64,000 nt of DNA from Isochrysis galbana (GCA_018136815.1 CM030943.1:1107975-1171974); one strand, 5' to 3'; counted from the first letter of the stretch, positions 35,601-45,576 are shown. Made by a program: numbers and translations. Notes: generated by a model not told the origin, from the letters alone.

Positions 35601-36107
35601 CGAGACGGACACCTTGTCTAGGGGAATGCCGTCGAAGAGCTCTTCCATATCGAGCACCGAGTCTACTGCTACGCCCGCCATGCCGACGTCGCCGAGCACG
35701 CGGGGGTTGTCCGAGTCGTATCCGCGGTGTGTGGCCAGATCAAAGGCGACGGAGAGGCCCTTCTGTCCCGCGGCGAGGTTGGCCTTGTAGAAGGCATTGG
35801 ACTCGGCCGCGGTAGAGAATCCTGCGTATTGACGGAGTGTCCACGGCCGGTACGTGTACATTGTGTGGTAGGGCCCACGCGTGTAAGGGAACTCTCCGGG
35901 GATCGCTTGCGCCTCGAGCAGCCCTGGACTCGGGAGGTCTTCCCCCGTGTAGAGCGGTCGCATCTCGATGCCCTCAGCGGTGGTACGTGTGAGGATTGCT
36001 GGGTCGCTCCCCTTGAGCTCTTTGCGCGCCCCCTCGAGCCATTTGGGCGGCAGGGTGGAAGCAGCGCGACGGAGCGAGGGGCGGCAAGGCGAGAGGCGGG
36101 AGAGCAT
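32603..36107 (-). CDS. MUT: Methylmalonyl-CoA mutase, mitochondrial
   Basis: This cobalamin-dependent enzyme interconverts methylmalonyl-CoA and succinyl-CoA in propionate and odd-chain/branched amino acid breakdown. Nine exons on the minus strand join in phase: 36107-35355, 35162-35081, 34949-34747, 34637-34450, 34200-34044, 33895-33728, 33511-33224, 33117-32941 and 32800-32603, for 737 residues (human protein 750). The start [19 protein letters not shown] is a typical mitochondrial presequence. The barrel domain shows [42 protein letters not shown] and [14 protein letters not shown]. The C-terminal B12-binding domain has the DGHDRG histidine motif and GGVIPQQDY. Introns are 106-212 nt. All expected landmarks are present, so an active enzyme needing vitamin B12 is likely. 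A C/T-rich tract (plus strand) lies upstream of the start at 36130-36200. Confidence 0.97.
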
Positions 36108-37366
36108 CGTCTTGTGCAGTCGCTTGCAAGCTTCCTCTCTCTCTCTCCCTCTCCCTCCCTCCCTCCCTCCCCCCCTACCCTCTCTCTCTCTCTCTCTGGC
36201 ACGCCCGCCTACGCCGGCCGCTGAAGAGGAGTGGCGGGGGGGGGGGCTGAAGAAGGGGAAGGGGGGGGGGGGGGGGGTAGTAGGGGCTCGTGATGAGGAG
36301 GATCCTAGTGACGAGGAGGAGTAGAGTAGTAAAGACAGCACTTGACTCGCGGTGATGAGGCCGCGGGGGGGTGGGGACGCAAGAGAGTGCGCGTTTCGTC
36401 CGTTCGTCCGTTCGTTCGGCTCTCCGGTCTCGCCTCTCTCTGTTTCAAATATGGGGAAAGAGAGTAAAGTACTCCTACTTCAGATCTTAGTTCTGAGGTG
36501 ATCGGGGATCCAGTTCCCTTGCCCCTTGTTGTTGCAAATAGACTCCACAGTAGAGAGTAGAGTAGAAGTAGAGTAGGAGTGTAGGAGTATACCATCTTGC
36601 ACACATCCACACATTCATAGTATTTTATACTATTAAGAGACTTCATCTCCCTAGAATGAATATCGGAGGGGAGAAGAGGATTTTTGAGGTCTTAGCCCCT
36701 CCCGCCGCGCGCGCTGCCGCCTCCCTCGTGGGCCTCGAGCCCCACGCTCGGCACGGCCAACACACCAGGTGCGCGCGGGCCCCGACGTCGCGCGCACGAG
36801 CCTGGACCGGAGGATGCGCCAGTAAAAGGTGTGACACCACGACTAGGTGGCTCTGCTGTGAGGGCACGCAGCAACCTCCACTCTGAGCCGCTCCACGCTT
36901 TGCACCTGCGCGCCAACCCTCCTTTTACCGCGTTCACCAAAAGCCACGGTTCTTGTTGGCCACCACGAGCACAAGGTGGGCTGATGTAAAAGCGTGGCGA
37001 CATCTCACCTCGCCCTAAGCGCCGCCGCACCATGAGTCGCTTGCTGCGTGCGGAAAGGCGGCGAGGAACATTCGCTGGCGTTGGCGAACCAACATCCCTG
37101 CTTGCCAGCCCAACAATGCAACCTTTCGTTCCGGCTTTCCAGCTACTCATCTGGCTGAGCTGTTTATATCGATGCTACACCATCTGCGCCCATGCAAAGG
37201 CGACGGCTCGCACGCCACCCAGCATGGCGATGCCGCTGAAAATGCGCGCGCCACACCCAGGAAGGCAGCGCGCAGCGGACTGGCGCAGAGTGGAGGCCAC
37301 CCGTGGATGAGTGATCACCACATTCTTTAGTAAGCTGACGGTCTGCTGATACTGGCACGTGCCAGG
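36108..37366. other. Upstream region of methylmalonyl-CoA mutase, no gene seen
   Basis: It holds CT and poly-G tracts (36130-36275) and AGTAGAG-rich sequence at 36310-36330 and 36545-36590. A minus-strand frame at 36692-37150 has no recognised motif. The lower end of the DRC8-like gene may also lie here beyond the gap, but no exon could be identified. Confidence 0.45.
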
Positions 37367-37466
37367 NNNNNNNNNNNNNNNNNNNNNNNNNNNNNNNNNN
37401 NNNNNNNNNNNNNNNNNNNNNNNNNNNNNNNNNNNNNNNNNNNNNNNNNNNNNNNNNNNNNNNNNN
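37367..37466. other. Assembly gap (100 N)
   Basis: A run of 100 N that interrupts the 3' part of the DRC8-like gene. Confidence 0.99.
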
Positions 37467-38261
37467 TTAAGTGCAAGGAGCGTGCGCATCTTTTCTGCCT
37501 CGATGAAACCTGTTCCTTCAGTGTCAAGCACTCGGAAGGCGCGAAGCAATGTGTCCTCCGAGTCGCGAGGAAACTGGCTCTCTAGCAAAATTCGAGACCT
37601 ATTCAACACGATAGGGGTAGAGCAAACTCACCGCATACTCGTGCTTCATAAGTAATAAAACGTCCAGCAGCAGAGCAGGCCTGGACCCCTGTTGGTTCAC
37701 GAAAGTCAATGTCACAGCTGCAGCGCACATCATCACGTTGAATTTCTTGAAGGTGACAAATCCGGTCGGCGGCTCTTCCTGGCATTGATCCACAAGGTTT
37801 TCAAGGTCTGACTCCTGGAAATGGGACCGTAGAGTGAGATGTCAAGTAGCAGCTGTGTCACGCCATTTTCACTGTCGCAGCATTGCTTCACAAACAAGCA
37901 TTCGTCTGCCCTCTTCCACAGTGAACTCACCTGTGGGAAGACTCCAAGTGCGCGTATCAGCGTGCCAATCTCCCGTGAATCTACCTGCCCAGTCCCTTCC
38001 TTATCAAAGATGTCGAACGTCTCTCGAATTGACTGCACAACGCGCGAGCGCCAAAGAGGATATGCTATGAGAAGAAAGATGTTACAGCCACGCATTTCTC
38101 CAGAAGTCGATCTCCAGCATTGTAGAGCAACAGCGACGGGGATGCGGCGGGCAGACGCGGGCGCGGGCGAGAGGCTCTTGATGACTCACCTTCAACACCT
38201 TGGCCTTCTTGATCGCCTCGCCGTCCTGGTCGCCATAGGCGGCCACATGCTTGGGGTCCAT
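37467..38261 (-). CDS. Dynein regulatory complex subunit 8-like EF-hand protein (EFCAB2/DRC8), 3' end in gap
   Basis: DRC8 is a small EF-hand subunit of the nexin-dynein regulatory complex, which controls inner-arm dyneins in the axoneme. Minus-strand exons: 38261-38190 (MDPKHVAAYGDQDGEAIKKA), 38032-37931, 37814-37632 and 37573 to the gap. Junctions are GT-AG and in phase. The order matches EFCAB2: SIRETFDIFDKEGTG (EF-hand 1), VDSREIGTLIRALGVFPQ, EEPPTGFVTFKKF, LLMKHEYA, SEDTLLRAFRVLDTEGTGF (EF-hand 3). Exon 3 carries about 15 residues not present in the animal protein, so a small intron there is possible. The last exon, expected to encode about 45 residues, is lost in or beyond the gap. EF-hand 1 has DKEGTGQVD, which lacks the full set of canonical calcium ligands. 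Confidence 0.82.
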
Positions 38262-39164
38262 GGCTCGCTCGCTCGGGCGTTACGATAGACGATAGATGAT
38301 GGACTCTACAAGTTTTCCAAGGAAAAAAGCTTGTCGGGGGCTGCTCCTATTCACAACTGTCACACTGGGCACTGGGCACTCTGTGAAGAATCGGGGAATG
38401 TGTGTTTAAAAATATTCTTGAAGGTGTCCGCTACGCTGCTAGTGACCCACACCACTCCGGTATCTCGCTCGCCATCGCCTAAGCCCCACACTCTCACCCC
38501 CGTACCCACTACCCCCCCTAGGGGGGTGAGCCCACGTGCACTACGACGGGCTAGGGGGGGGGGGGGGGCGGGCTGGGGCTGGGGCAAGCCTGTCACAGCT
38601 ATATTCTGTAGACAAACGTAAACGCGTGCGTTGCTCACCTAATTCTGTCTCTCCATTCTCGGGGTCTCTTGTGTCGTCCTCTTCTCGAATACACAGGAAA
38701 TCGGTGTTTAACTCTCAAGGGTTTGAAAGGTGTACGAGGCTCACTCTTCCTCTTGAGAATCTATGAAGTTGTGTGTTGTGTGTTGTTGTTGTTGCTGTTG
38801 TGTGTTTCCCTGTCTTGTGTCTTGTTCAACTCCCTCCACCCTCATTACCGCCACCGCGACCTCCTCCGCCATCACACCCTCCGCGCCCTCACCACCACCA
38901 CCCTAGACCTAGCTAGAGATAGATGGAGATGGGAGATGGAAAAATACTATTTGAAATGCACGAATATATTGCTATACCTACCGTCCCACAACACCGAGGG
39001 AAAATGAATGAGAATGAGAATGAGAAATGAGGGGGTAAGCGGGTAAGGGAGTGATCTCGGGCTGAGGACGTTGGCCGCGGGAACCCGTGTGGGGGGTATA
39101 TTAATAGCTCAGCGGTCTCCTTGCAAGAATGAAGAATGTTTTTTTAGCCCAAAATCTTCAAATG
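38262..39164. other. Intergenic region, no gene seen
   Basis: Contains poly-G at 38554-38568, a TTG microsatellite at about 38775-38800 and a word pair (TATTCTTGAAGGTGTCC at 38408) shared with 25560. No coding signal is recognised. Confidence 0.5.
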
Positions 39165-39389
39165 CAAAATTTTTAAGACCCGTAACAGGTTTGATTTGAG
39201 CAATCTGGATATCTGGTTGGAGTTCAGATTTGGTATCCAGATAGTATCCGGATACCTCTGGAGCTCATTAGGAATATCCAGATAGATACTGATAGTCGGG
39301 CAGACATGCCAGATATGCCAGATATTCGGAATATCCGGGTATTAGAAACTTATTATTATTCTCCCGGCCACCTTAAATAGATCGACGCC

Positions 39390-40075
39390 CCTCCGCCACC
39401 GTCGCCTCCACCGCCCTCACCGCCGCCTCCCTCACCGCCACCGCCTTCACCGCCGCCTCCCTCGCCATCGCCGCCTTCGCCGCCGCCTCCCTCGCCACCG
39501 CAGCCTTCGCCGCCGCCGCCTTCACCGCCGCACCGCCGCCGCCTTCGCCGCCGCCGCCGTCACCACCGCCTCCCTCGCCGCCGCCGTCACCACCGCCTCC
39601 CTCGCCGCCACCGCCTTCACCGCCGCCTCCCTCACCGCCGCCTCCCTCACCGCCGCCTCCCTCACCTCCGCCACCCTCACCACCGCCGCCGTCTCCGCAA
39701 CCACCATCAATCACCACCGCCTCCCTCACCGCCGCCGCCTTCTCCCCCGCCTCCCTCCCCGCCACCGCCTTCACCGCCACCGCCCTCCCCGCCACCGCCT
39801 TCACCACCGCCGCCCTCGCCTCCGCCTCCCTCACCGCCGCCTCCCTCACCGCCGCCTCCCTCACCGCCGCCTCCCTCACCGCCGCCTCCCTCACCGCCGC
39901 CTCCCTCACGGCCGCCTCCCTCACCGCCGCCTCCCTCACCTTGCCACCCTCACCACCGCCGCCGTCTCCGCCACCACCATCACCACCGCCTCCCTCACCG
40001 CCGCCGCCTTCTCCCCCGCCTCCCTCCCTGCCACCGCCGTCACCATCGCCGCCTTCACCGCCGCCACGTGCAGCC
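39390..40075 (+). repeat. Imperfect CCGCCGCCTCCCTCA minisatellite (SPPPP-coding)
   Basis: About 690 bp built from CCGCCGCCTCCCTCACCG-type units. In some plus-strand frames it reads as Ser-Pro-Pro-Pro-Pro repeats of the kind found in hydroxyproline-rich cell-wall proteins; on the minus strand it reads as Gly/Glu repeats. No signal peptide or flanking domain is visible, so it is annotated as repeat rather than gene. Confidence 0.75.
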
Positions 40076-40092
40076 GAACGAGGCCCCCTCGC

Positions 40093-40200
40093 CTCCTGCA
40101 AAAGTCGCGTTCCGTCAAAAGAGGACCAGGTTATTATTTTTTTCCACCCAGATGTGCATGTTTTCTTTTTCAACCAGTCTCGTTAACCCAAAACACGCCA
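40093..40200 (+). repeat. Solo left terminus of TIR element R1
   Basis: AAGTCGCGTTCCGTCAAAAG followed by AGGACCAGG and TCCACCCAGATGT. The next 80 bases match the left interior of the copy at 40466 (CAACCAGTCTC, AACCCAAAACAC). No right terminus pairs with it. Confidence 0.7.
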
Positions 40201-40465
40201 CTACATGGAGTGGGCGCTGCTGCTCGACAAGCCGGTGGGCAGTGTCGCCCCTCTGCGCAGCGCGAGCCACGCGTGTCCTCCCACCGGATGCGCGTCACTG
40301 CCTTGAGGATGCCCCCCCCCCCGACAGCGTGGGGCAAGGGCGTGGCGTCACTCGATAGGCAGTCACCACTCCCAGCCCGCCGGAAAAAATATAGGGTATG
40401 TTAGGACCCCCCCCCTCCAATATGTCAAATACTCTCTAATAATCCCCCGGTCCCAGGGGGTGCCC

Positions 40466-40977
40466 AAGTCGCGTTCCGTCAGAAGAGGGTTATTAATTTT
40501 TTTCCACCCAGATGTTTTTTTTCAACCAGTCTCAAATAACGCTATTTAATGAAGCTAACCCAAAACACAGCAACCCCAGAGCTACTGAGTTTTCATCCTT
40601 TTCGTCTTTTTCTCGCACACCTCCTCGTCGATATTCTCGATGTCGTTCTTCTGGCAGGCGACGATGTCGCTCGGCTGATCTTGGGTGGCGAGATCCATGA
40701 TGCGTTCGAGGACGGCCTCCTTGTTCTGCATGAAGAGTTTGCCAGCTGCTCGGCGCACTTGCACCATGGGATCCGCTTCAGCGTACGCGACCGCCGTGAT
40801 GTATTCCATGCAGAGATACGCGACGGCGGCTTGCTCTCCAATGTATCTGGTCTTTGGGATTGGGATCTTGTCGTACTCGTCAGAGTTATCCCCACGCAGT
40901 GTTATTTAATTTTAAATAACTGTGGACATTTGATCGCTCAATTCGACTGATGTCCCACAATTGACGGAACGACACCT
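40466..40977 (-). mobile_element. TIR element R1, copy 2, internally deleted (512 bp)
   Basis: Both termini are present: AAGTCGCGTTCCGTCAGAAG at 40466 and TTGACGGAACGACACCT ending at 40977. The interior holds only the C-terminal part of the element protein on the minus strand (40582-about 40890, words AYAEADPMVQV and LATQDQPSDI), then jumps to the right-end sequence of copy 1. It is a deletion derivative that could only have moved with help from another copy. Confidence 0.75.
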
Positions 40978-41516
40978 AATCTGCCTCCCGCAGAACGTGC
41001 GGGAAGCCGGTCACTGCGTCGTCAACCTGCCACCCCTCAACACCGGGCACGAAAAGCTGCCTGTGCGGGTGCGGTCGCCCCCGGAGCGGGCGGAAGCCGG
41101 CCCTCGTCACCTCCGCGTTCGGCTTCACCGGCTGGGGGAGGAGGCGGAGACGCCCATCCGCGGAGGTGACGAGGGGGTGGAGAGGGGGGGGGGGGAAGAG
41201 AGATTTACCGGCATCCATTTTCTCATGGTTAACTTTCTCATGGTAACCATCAACTCGCAAGACAGCCGTCGACGGCTGCGTGCCCCCCTCGGCTCTCCGC
41301 TCACTCCCTTGTGATTACATGAATAAGTATGATGTTTTATGGAATTACATGATGTCAGTAGCTACTCGCCCTCTCCCTCTCGATCCATAATACAAGCAAA
41401 CACTTCAGCGCGCGGAGACAGATGTCCGTTGTCATACGAAAACAGGAGTTTCATTGAAGAATACCAAATGAAGGGTAACGGAGCGAGAGAGATCGAATTG
41501 AGGCGATTCTCAACAA
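40978..41516. other. Unassigned interior of the inverted-repeat element
   Basis: GC-rich, with an inverted pair around CCTCCGCG (about 41118 and 41158). Short frames on both strands are not recognised. Confidence 0.4.
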
Positions 41517-41739
41517 CGGTATCTGGATATATGCTGACGGATAACCGGGTACCTGGAAGTATCTGGTATGCCAGGATTTACTATCTGGATATCCGGCTGC
41601 CTGGTAGCGCGGCGCACGATCCCTATCTGGATACCTGGATCCGTCTACTTAATAGGCAAAGATACCTATTATCTGGATATCTGGTAAACCGGTTATGGGT
41701 CTTAAAAATTTTTGGCCGTCCCTCGGCGAGTCCCTTACC

Positions 41740-41945
41740 CTCGAGCTCAGCCTCGATCCGACACTTTTGTGGGGTGGGAGAGGGCTGCTTGTCGGGGGGG
41801 GGGGGGGGGGGGGTTCGGTGAGTTGCCGGGGCAAGTGTGTGTGTGTGGGGGGGACTGGGGAATCCTTGATCCTTGTACACCCAGGAGAGGTGGAAAATAG
41901 TGGCGTTGAAAAGAGTGAGTGATGGATGAGTGACCGGGGCTACAC
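41740..41945 (+). repeat. Dispersed repeat R7, copy b
   Basis: Contains a 20-base poly-G run at about 41794-41813 and ends GGAGAGGTGGAAAATAGTGG, then TGAGTGACCGGG, as does 26228-26462 inverted. Confidence 0.65.
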
Positions 41946-42187
41946 CACATGGGCACATGGGCAGGGGGGGCGGCATTGATGGCACGGGGACTCCTGTCTT
42001 CCATTGAACAGTACATTTAGCCGCGTCGCAGCCCTACTTCCTTCCTTCCCACCATGAATTTAGAGGGTACAAATAGCGAGTGCGCACCTCGCATGCCTGC
42101 CATCGTGAATGCCCAAACATCCCCCAAATGCCCAAATGTGCCTTCCCAAATAGCTTTGCAACAACAGCATCTCGCTCCCGTGGGAAT

Positions 42188-43053
42188 TCATGCTGTTAGG
42201 CCAGCCGTCACCGTCTGCTCTCCTACTTTGGCCAGGAAATCAGTGATGCTTTTTCGGAATTCGGCGTTAGAAGGGATGCCATGTCCACCGGGGTGTGTGA
42301 AGTACGATGGATTGGCAAACGACGTAGCTAGCGCAAGTGTAGCCTGCGTGCTCACAAAAGTGTCATTCTCGCCCATCACATGTAGAGTAGGCAAGGAGAT
42401 GGGCGGCTGGGAGGCGGCCCGTGACTCGATCAGACCCAGCAGAGAGGCGTCACGCGGGATGAATCCTGATACTAGAATTGCGCATCGAAATGGCGGTGGC
42501 GTAGCAGCAGTTGGCGTGGACAGAAGCATGAATATTGCTGCCAGCGTGGCACCCTGCGCGCCCGTCAATGAGGAAGATCTCTCATCTATGCTTGCCATCT
42601 TGGCTGATTGAATGCGCTAGTGGGGATTGCCAGTTGTAACGCTCTGAAGGCCAATGGTGCACTTCTCTTCGGGTGCGCGCAGCGGCTGCGTACCTGTGAG
42701 AATCCAAGGATGCCATCAAAGGGTCCTTCTTCCTCGATGGCCTTACGCACACAGTCTAGCGACTGATCGAATCCGACGTACGTCTTCGACTGAGAGGGCC
42801 GAGCGCCGTCTTCGCCTGAGTTCCACCAGCCGAGAGGCTCTGGCCCAGCGCCCATGCCCTCGCCAACAGTCTTTGCTCCGTCCGCCTCTGTCTGCCCACT
42901 CTGTGTCGCATTGAGGAGGAACTCAGCGTTGGCCTTGTGAGGTGCGTTGACAAAGGTGAACTCGCACCGCTTCATCGCCTTGCGCAGAGAGCCCGTACGG
43001 TGGCGGAACGTCTCCGCACTCTGGCCGTACCCATGCAGGCAGAGGAAGCGCAT
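42188..43053 (-). CDS. FSH1/OVCA2-family serine hydrolase
   Basis: This is an alpha/beta hydrolase of the FSH family (yeast FSH1, human OVCA2), esterases of uncertain natural substrate. Two minus-strand exons, 43053-42694 and 42553-42188, join in phase 0 across a 140-nt GT-AG intron and give 241 residues, typical for the family. Seen are the start motif RFLCLHGYGQSAETFRHRTG, the PFDGILGFSQGATLAAIF nucleophile elbow (GFSQG, spanning the splice junction), the acid in GENDTFV and the histidine in HPGGHGIPSN. The catalytic triad is therefore complete. The start at 43053 is the first ATG; a longer frame upstream begins only with GTG. The gene is divergent from the AlgH-chromodomain gene, sharing about 376 bp of upstream sequence. 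Confidence 0.93.
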
Positions 43054-43429
43054 CGGTTTGGCGAGTGGGAGGCGCCCCAAGAGGCACACTCTTGGAACTT
43101 TGAGTCTTCTCTATTCACAGCCCTCTCTCACAAATTTGGGATCGGCCTCTCTCTTCTCAACCTATGAAGAGAGGGGATCATGTGATTGGCAGGAAACATT
43201 CATACTCCCTTTGGGTACTTGACTCTCTTCTGGAGTAGAGTAGAGTAGAGTTCTCTACTCTAGAGTAGATACACGGAGAGAGACGAGAGACGAGAGAGAG
43301 CAAGACAGACGCTTGCGAGGCAGCGGAGGGGAAGGGAAGGAGGGAAGGGGGCTTGAAGGCGAGAGAGGAAGAAGAGCCGGCGCTGTCGATCCCACCAGAC
43401 AGATCGTCGGTCGGCAGCCTCAGGCTTCC
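43054..43429. promoter_or_regulatory. Shared upstream region of two divergent genes
   Basis: This 376-bp interval separates the two start codons, so it must hold both promoters. It contains a hairpin-forming block TGGAGTAGAGTAGAGTAGAG / CTCTACTCTAGAGTAG at about 43231-43268 and a purine tract (GAGAGAGACGAGAGACGAGA and following) to about 43375. AGTAGAG words also occur upstream of methylmalonyl-CoA mutase (36310-36590). Confidence 0.5.
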
Positions 43430-44431
43430 ATGCTGCTGCTCCGCCACGTCCTCGCTTGCGCTGCTCTGGCTGCAAGAATGCCGAGGCGGGCGCTCCTCCG
43501 CATGGGTGCCTCGCCCTCGTTCGAGCCTCTCCCTGGATTTGTGAGCGCAGAAGGATCACCTGCGGGTGGCCTGCCTGCGATTGCGCCTGGCATCGTACTC
43601 GTCGCGGCGCCCGACAACTATGACCATTACTTCTGCGAGTCTCTGGTCCTCGTTCTGGAGCATGACGGCGAGAAGGGGTCGAGGGGTGTGCTGCTCAACC
43701 ACGAGACGCCCTGGTGCGTTCCAGAGATGAACGAGGCGCTGACGCAATTCAACGAGAATCTGGTGTTCCTTGGTGGAGATCGAGGAGCGGATACGATGCT
43801 GATGTTGCACGCAGATGCATCGCTGCCAGGCGCGCAGCCTGTGGGTAGCGGCGGCCTGCACCGCGGTGGGCTTGCTGCTGCAATTGCACGAGTATCGGAA
43901 AATGAGGCCTCGCCCGAAAATTTCAAGTTCTTCTACAAGGTGTCAGAGTGGTTGCCTGGTATGCTCGAGCGTGAAGTACGTCAGGGACTTTGGTCGCCCA
44001 TAGAACTTCCGCTCACGCAGATTTTGGATCGCCGAGGGCCGAGGTCGATGTGGCAGCTCATTCGCGATCAGAGGCTTTTGAAGCCGGCGTCCGCCCAAGG
44101 TCAGGCCGATATGCAGAGAAGAACGCTGAGCGTGCCGAGCACCACCTCAACAGTGATTTCAGCCCGTAGCTCAATGCCTGCTGGTGTAGCCACTGTTCAG
44201 TCCGAGTCTATGACAACAATGGACTCTATCGACGACCCCAGCCATCAAAGCGCGATCGAGGCTGTGATGGCTTTCCGCCGATTCATGGGCAATGACCAGT
44301 GGCTTGTGCGCTGGAGGGGGTACGACTCCACCCAGGACACCTGGGAGACACGGCACGTGATCGAGGCCGAAGCTTCAGGAGAGCTGTGGGCTGAAGCGGA
44401 GCGCTTTCGCCAGCAACAAACAAGCTCATAA
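43430..44431 (+). CDS. AlgH/UPF0301 domain fused to a C-terminal chromodomain
   Basis: A single exon of 333 residues. Residues about 50-240 match the AlgH/YqgE (DUF179) family: PGIVLVAAPDNYDHYFCESL, LVLEHDGEKGSRGVLLNHET, FLGGDRGADT, and a C-terminal LDRRGPRSMWQLIRDQ. After a Ser/Thr-rich linker (about 245-270), residues about 272-325 form a chromodomain: IEAVMAFRRFMGNDQWLVRW, then RGYDSTQDTWETRHVI, with the aromatic cage-type W/Y positions. DUF179 in plants and algae is usually plastid-linked, and the N-terminus (MLLLRHVLACAALAARMPRR) could be a targeting peptide; chromodomains normally bind methylated histone tails. The pairing is unexpected, but the frame is continuous and neither part shows a splice site inside the linker. 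The natural ATG at 43430 was chosen; the frame upstream is purine-tract sequence. Confidence 0.85.
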   Translation: MLLLRHVLACAALAARMPRRALLRMGASPSFEPLPGFVSAEGSPAGGLPAIAPGIVLVAAPDNYDHYFCESLVLVLEHDGEKGSRGVLLNHETPWCVPEMNEALTQFNENLVFLGGDRGADTMLMLHADASLPGAQPVGSGGLHRGGLAAAIARVSENEASPENFKFFYKVSEWLPGMLEREVRQGLWSPIELPLTQILDRRGPRSMWQLIRDQRLLKPASAQGQADMQRRTLSVPSTTSTVISARSSMPAGVATVQSESMTTMDSIDDPSHQSAIEAVMAFRRFMGNDQWLVRWRGYDSTQDTWETRHVIEAEASGELWAEAERFRQQQTSS

Positions 44432-45576
44432 AGGTATCTCCATTGCAACTAGGAGTCTTTGGGGGACGAAGCTTGCGTAACTCCAGCCCTGAACTGCTTA
44501 AGCTAGTATTGCGCGGCGGCTGAGCAATCTTACTCAAATGCACACCCTCACCTGACATCTGGGGCCACTATTTCCTGTGGGCGACACCTTCGGGTAGAGG
44601 AGACAAAGGGCGAGTGCATCGAATAGCCCATCGTGAGCCCTTCTCCCGTACCGCCATTGCTGCCCCCTCGGCGAAATCATTTCAGCGCGTGGTCCACGTC
44701 TTGTGCTGTAGGCCCATCCGCATTATCACTCTGGGCTGCGCAGTTGGCCAGGGCCTACGATAGTGTTGCCACATTCTCTCTAGCTTTAGCTGCGCCATAC
44801 GACAATGATAGACGTTGGCTAGTGCTCGTAATGTGTAAAGCTGTGATGCAATTTTTCCAAGAAATTTTGCTAGCTCAGGTTGCGGTGCGACAAGGGTCAG
44901 CCCCCTCTGCCTCTCCTACGCTCGCCTCGCGGGCCATGGCCATGGGTGCGACGGCCTGCAGTCTACAGTCTATCTCCTTTGTAACCAGGAATCCAAGAAG
45001 AGGAAGTGCAGTCGGCCATGGGTGCGACGGCCTGCAACCTATCTCCTATCTCCTTTGTGACCAGGAATCCAGGAAAAGGAAGCGCAGAATATCGCGTAGC
45101 TATGACTATAGCGGCTACAGGGCCGAATGGGGGGCGGGGGGGCGGGGGGGGGGCGGGCAACTGCCGAGGGGAAGGCCCATTAGGGCCAGGTCAATACTTC
45201 TAGAACTTTTTCTAGAAGTTTGGGCGGCTTCTCGAGCGCGTCATAAGTTTGGGCCCTCTCGAGAAGTGGGCTGCAAGTTTGGGGAGGCAGCGCCCAATCT
45301 CTAAGAGTAAAAGCACCCCTATTCTATATTCTGTAAGTATAATCCCCCCTAATCTCAATCCAAGTATCAAAGTATCCTCCCCTTTTCTATAGTATACAGG
45401 CCGTTTCCCGCTGCCGAATTTCAAAAAACGGTAAAAACGATGCTACGTGTTTCTCACATAACCGGGACGTTTTATCTTTCCAAATAGGAGGTACATCCGG
45501 CCCCCCACACCAAATAAACCCCCACACCCCCACTGGCGACTGGCGACTGGCCCGCGCCCGCGCATGGCGGGCCGAG
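44432..45576. other. Intergenic region with a tandem duplication
   Basis: No gene is recognised. A 76-bp unit (CATGGGTGCGACGGCCTGCA...) is duplicated at 44941-45016 and 45017-45091. A C/T block at 44895-44935 resembles R5. Around 45200-45290 the words TTCTAGAA and AAGTTTGGG repeat. Confidence 0.5.
44941..45091 (+). repeat. 76-bp tandem duplication
   Basis: Two head-to-tail units with period 76, sharing CATGGGTGCGACGGCCTGCA, TATCTCCTTTGT and CCAGGAATCCA. Confidence 0.85.

Larger units (their letters stand above)
39165..41716. mobile_element. Inverted-repeat element with subterminal TATCTGGATA arrays (hAT-like design)
   Basis: The left end AAAATTTTTAAGACCCGTAA, then CAGGTTT, is matched by the reverse complement of the right end AAAATTTTTAAGACCCATAA, then CCGGTTT. 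Inside each end are clustered near-palindromes TATCTGGATA / TATCCGGATA (39208-39345 and 41517-41690). The interior contains the SPPPP repeat, a solo R1 end and the 512-bp R1 copy, so it is nested. No transposase fragment is seen, and a clear target duplication was not found. The design resembles the two hAT elements at 53.4 and 57.4 kb. Confidence 0.5.

Noticed and set aside
36108-36341. Upstream extension of methylmalonyl-CoA mutase
   Set aside because: It is low-complexity from CT and poly-C tracts, whereas the ATG at 36107 starts a typical mitochondrial presequence.
36692-37150. A 152-codon minus-strand frame taken as the missing DRC8 exon
   Set aside because: No EF-hand or DRC8 C-terminal words could be found in it.
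39373-40173. A 266-codon Gly/Glu-rich minus-strand frame
   Set aside because: It is the complement of the CCGCCGCCTCCCTCA minisatellite and has no non-repeat domain.
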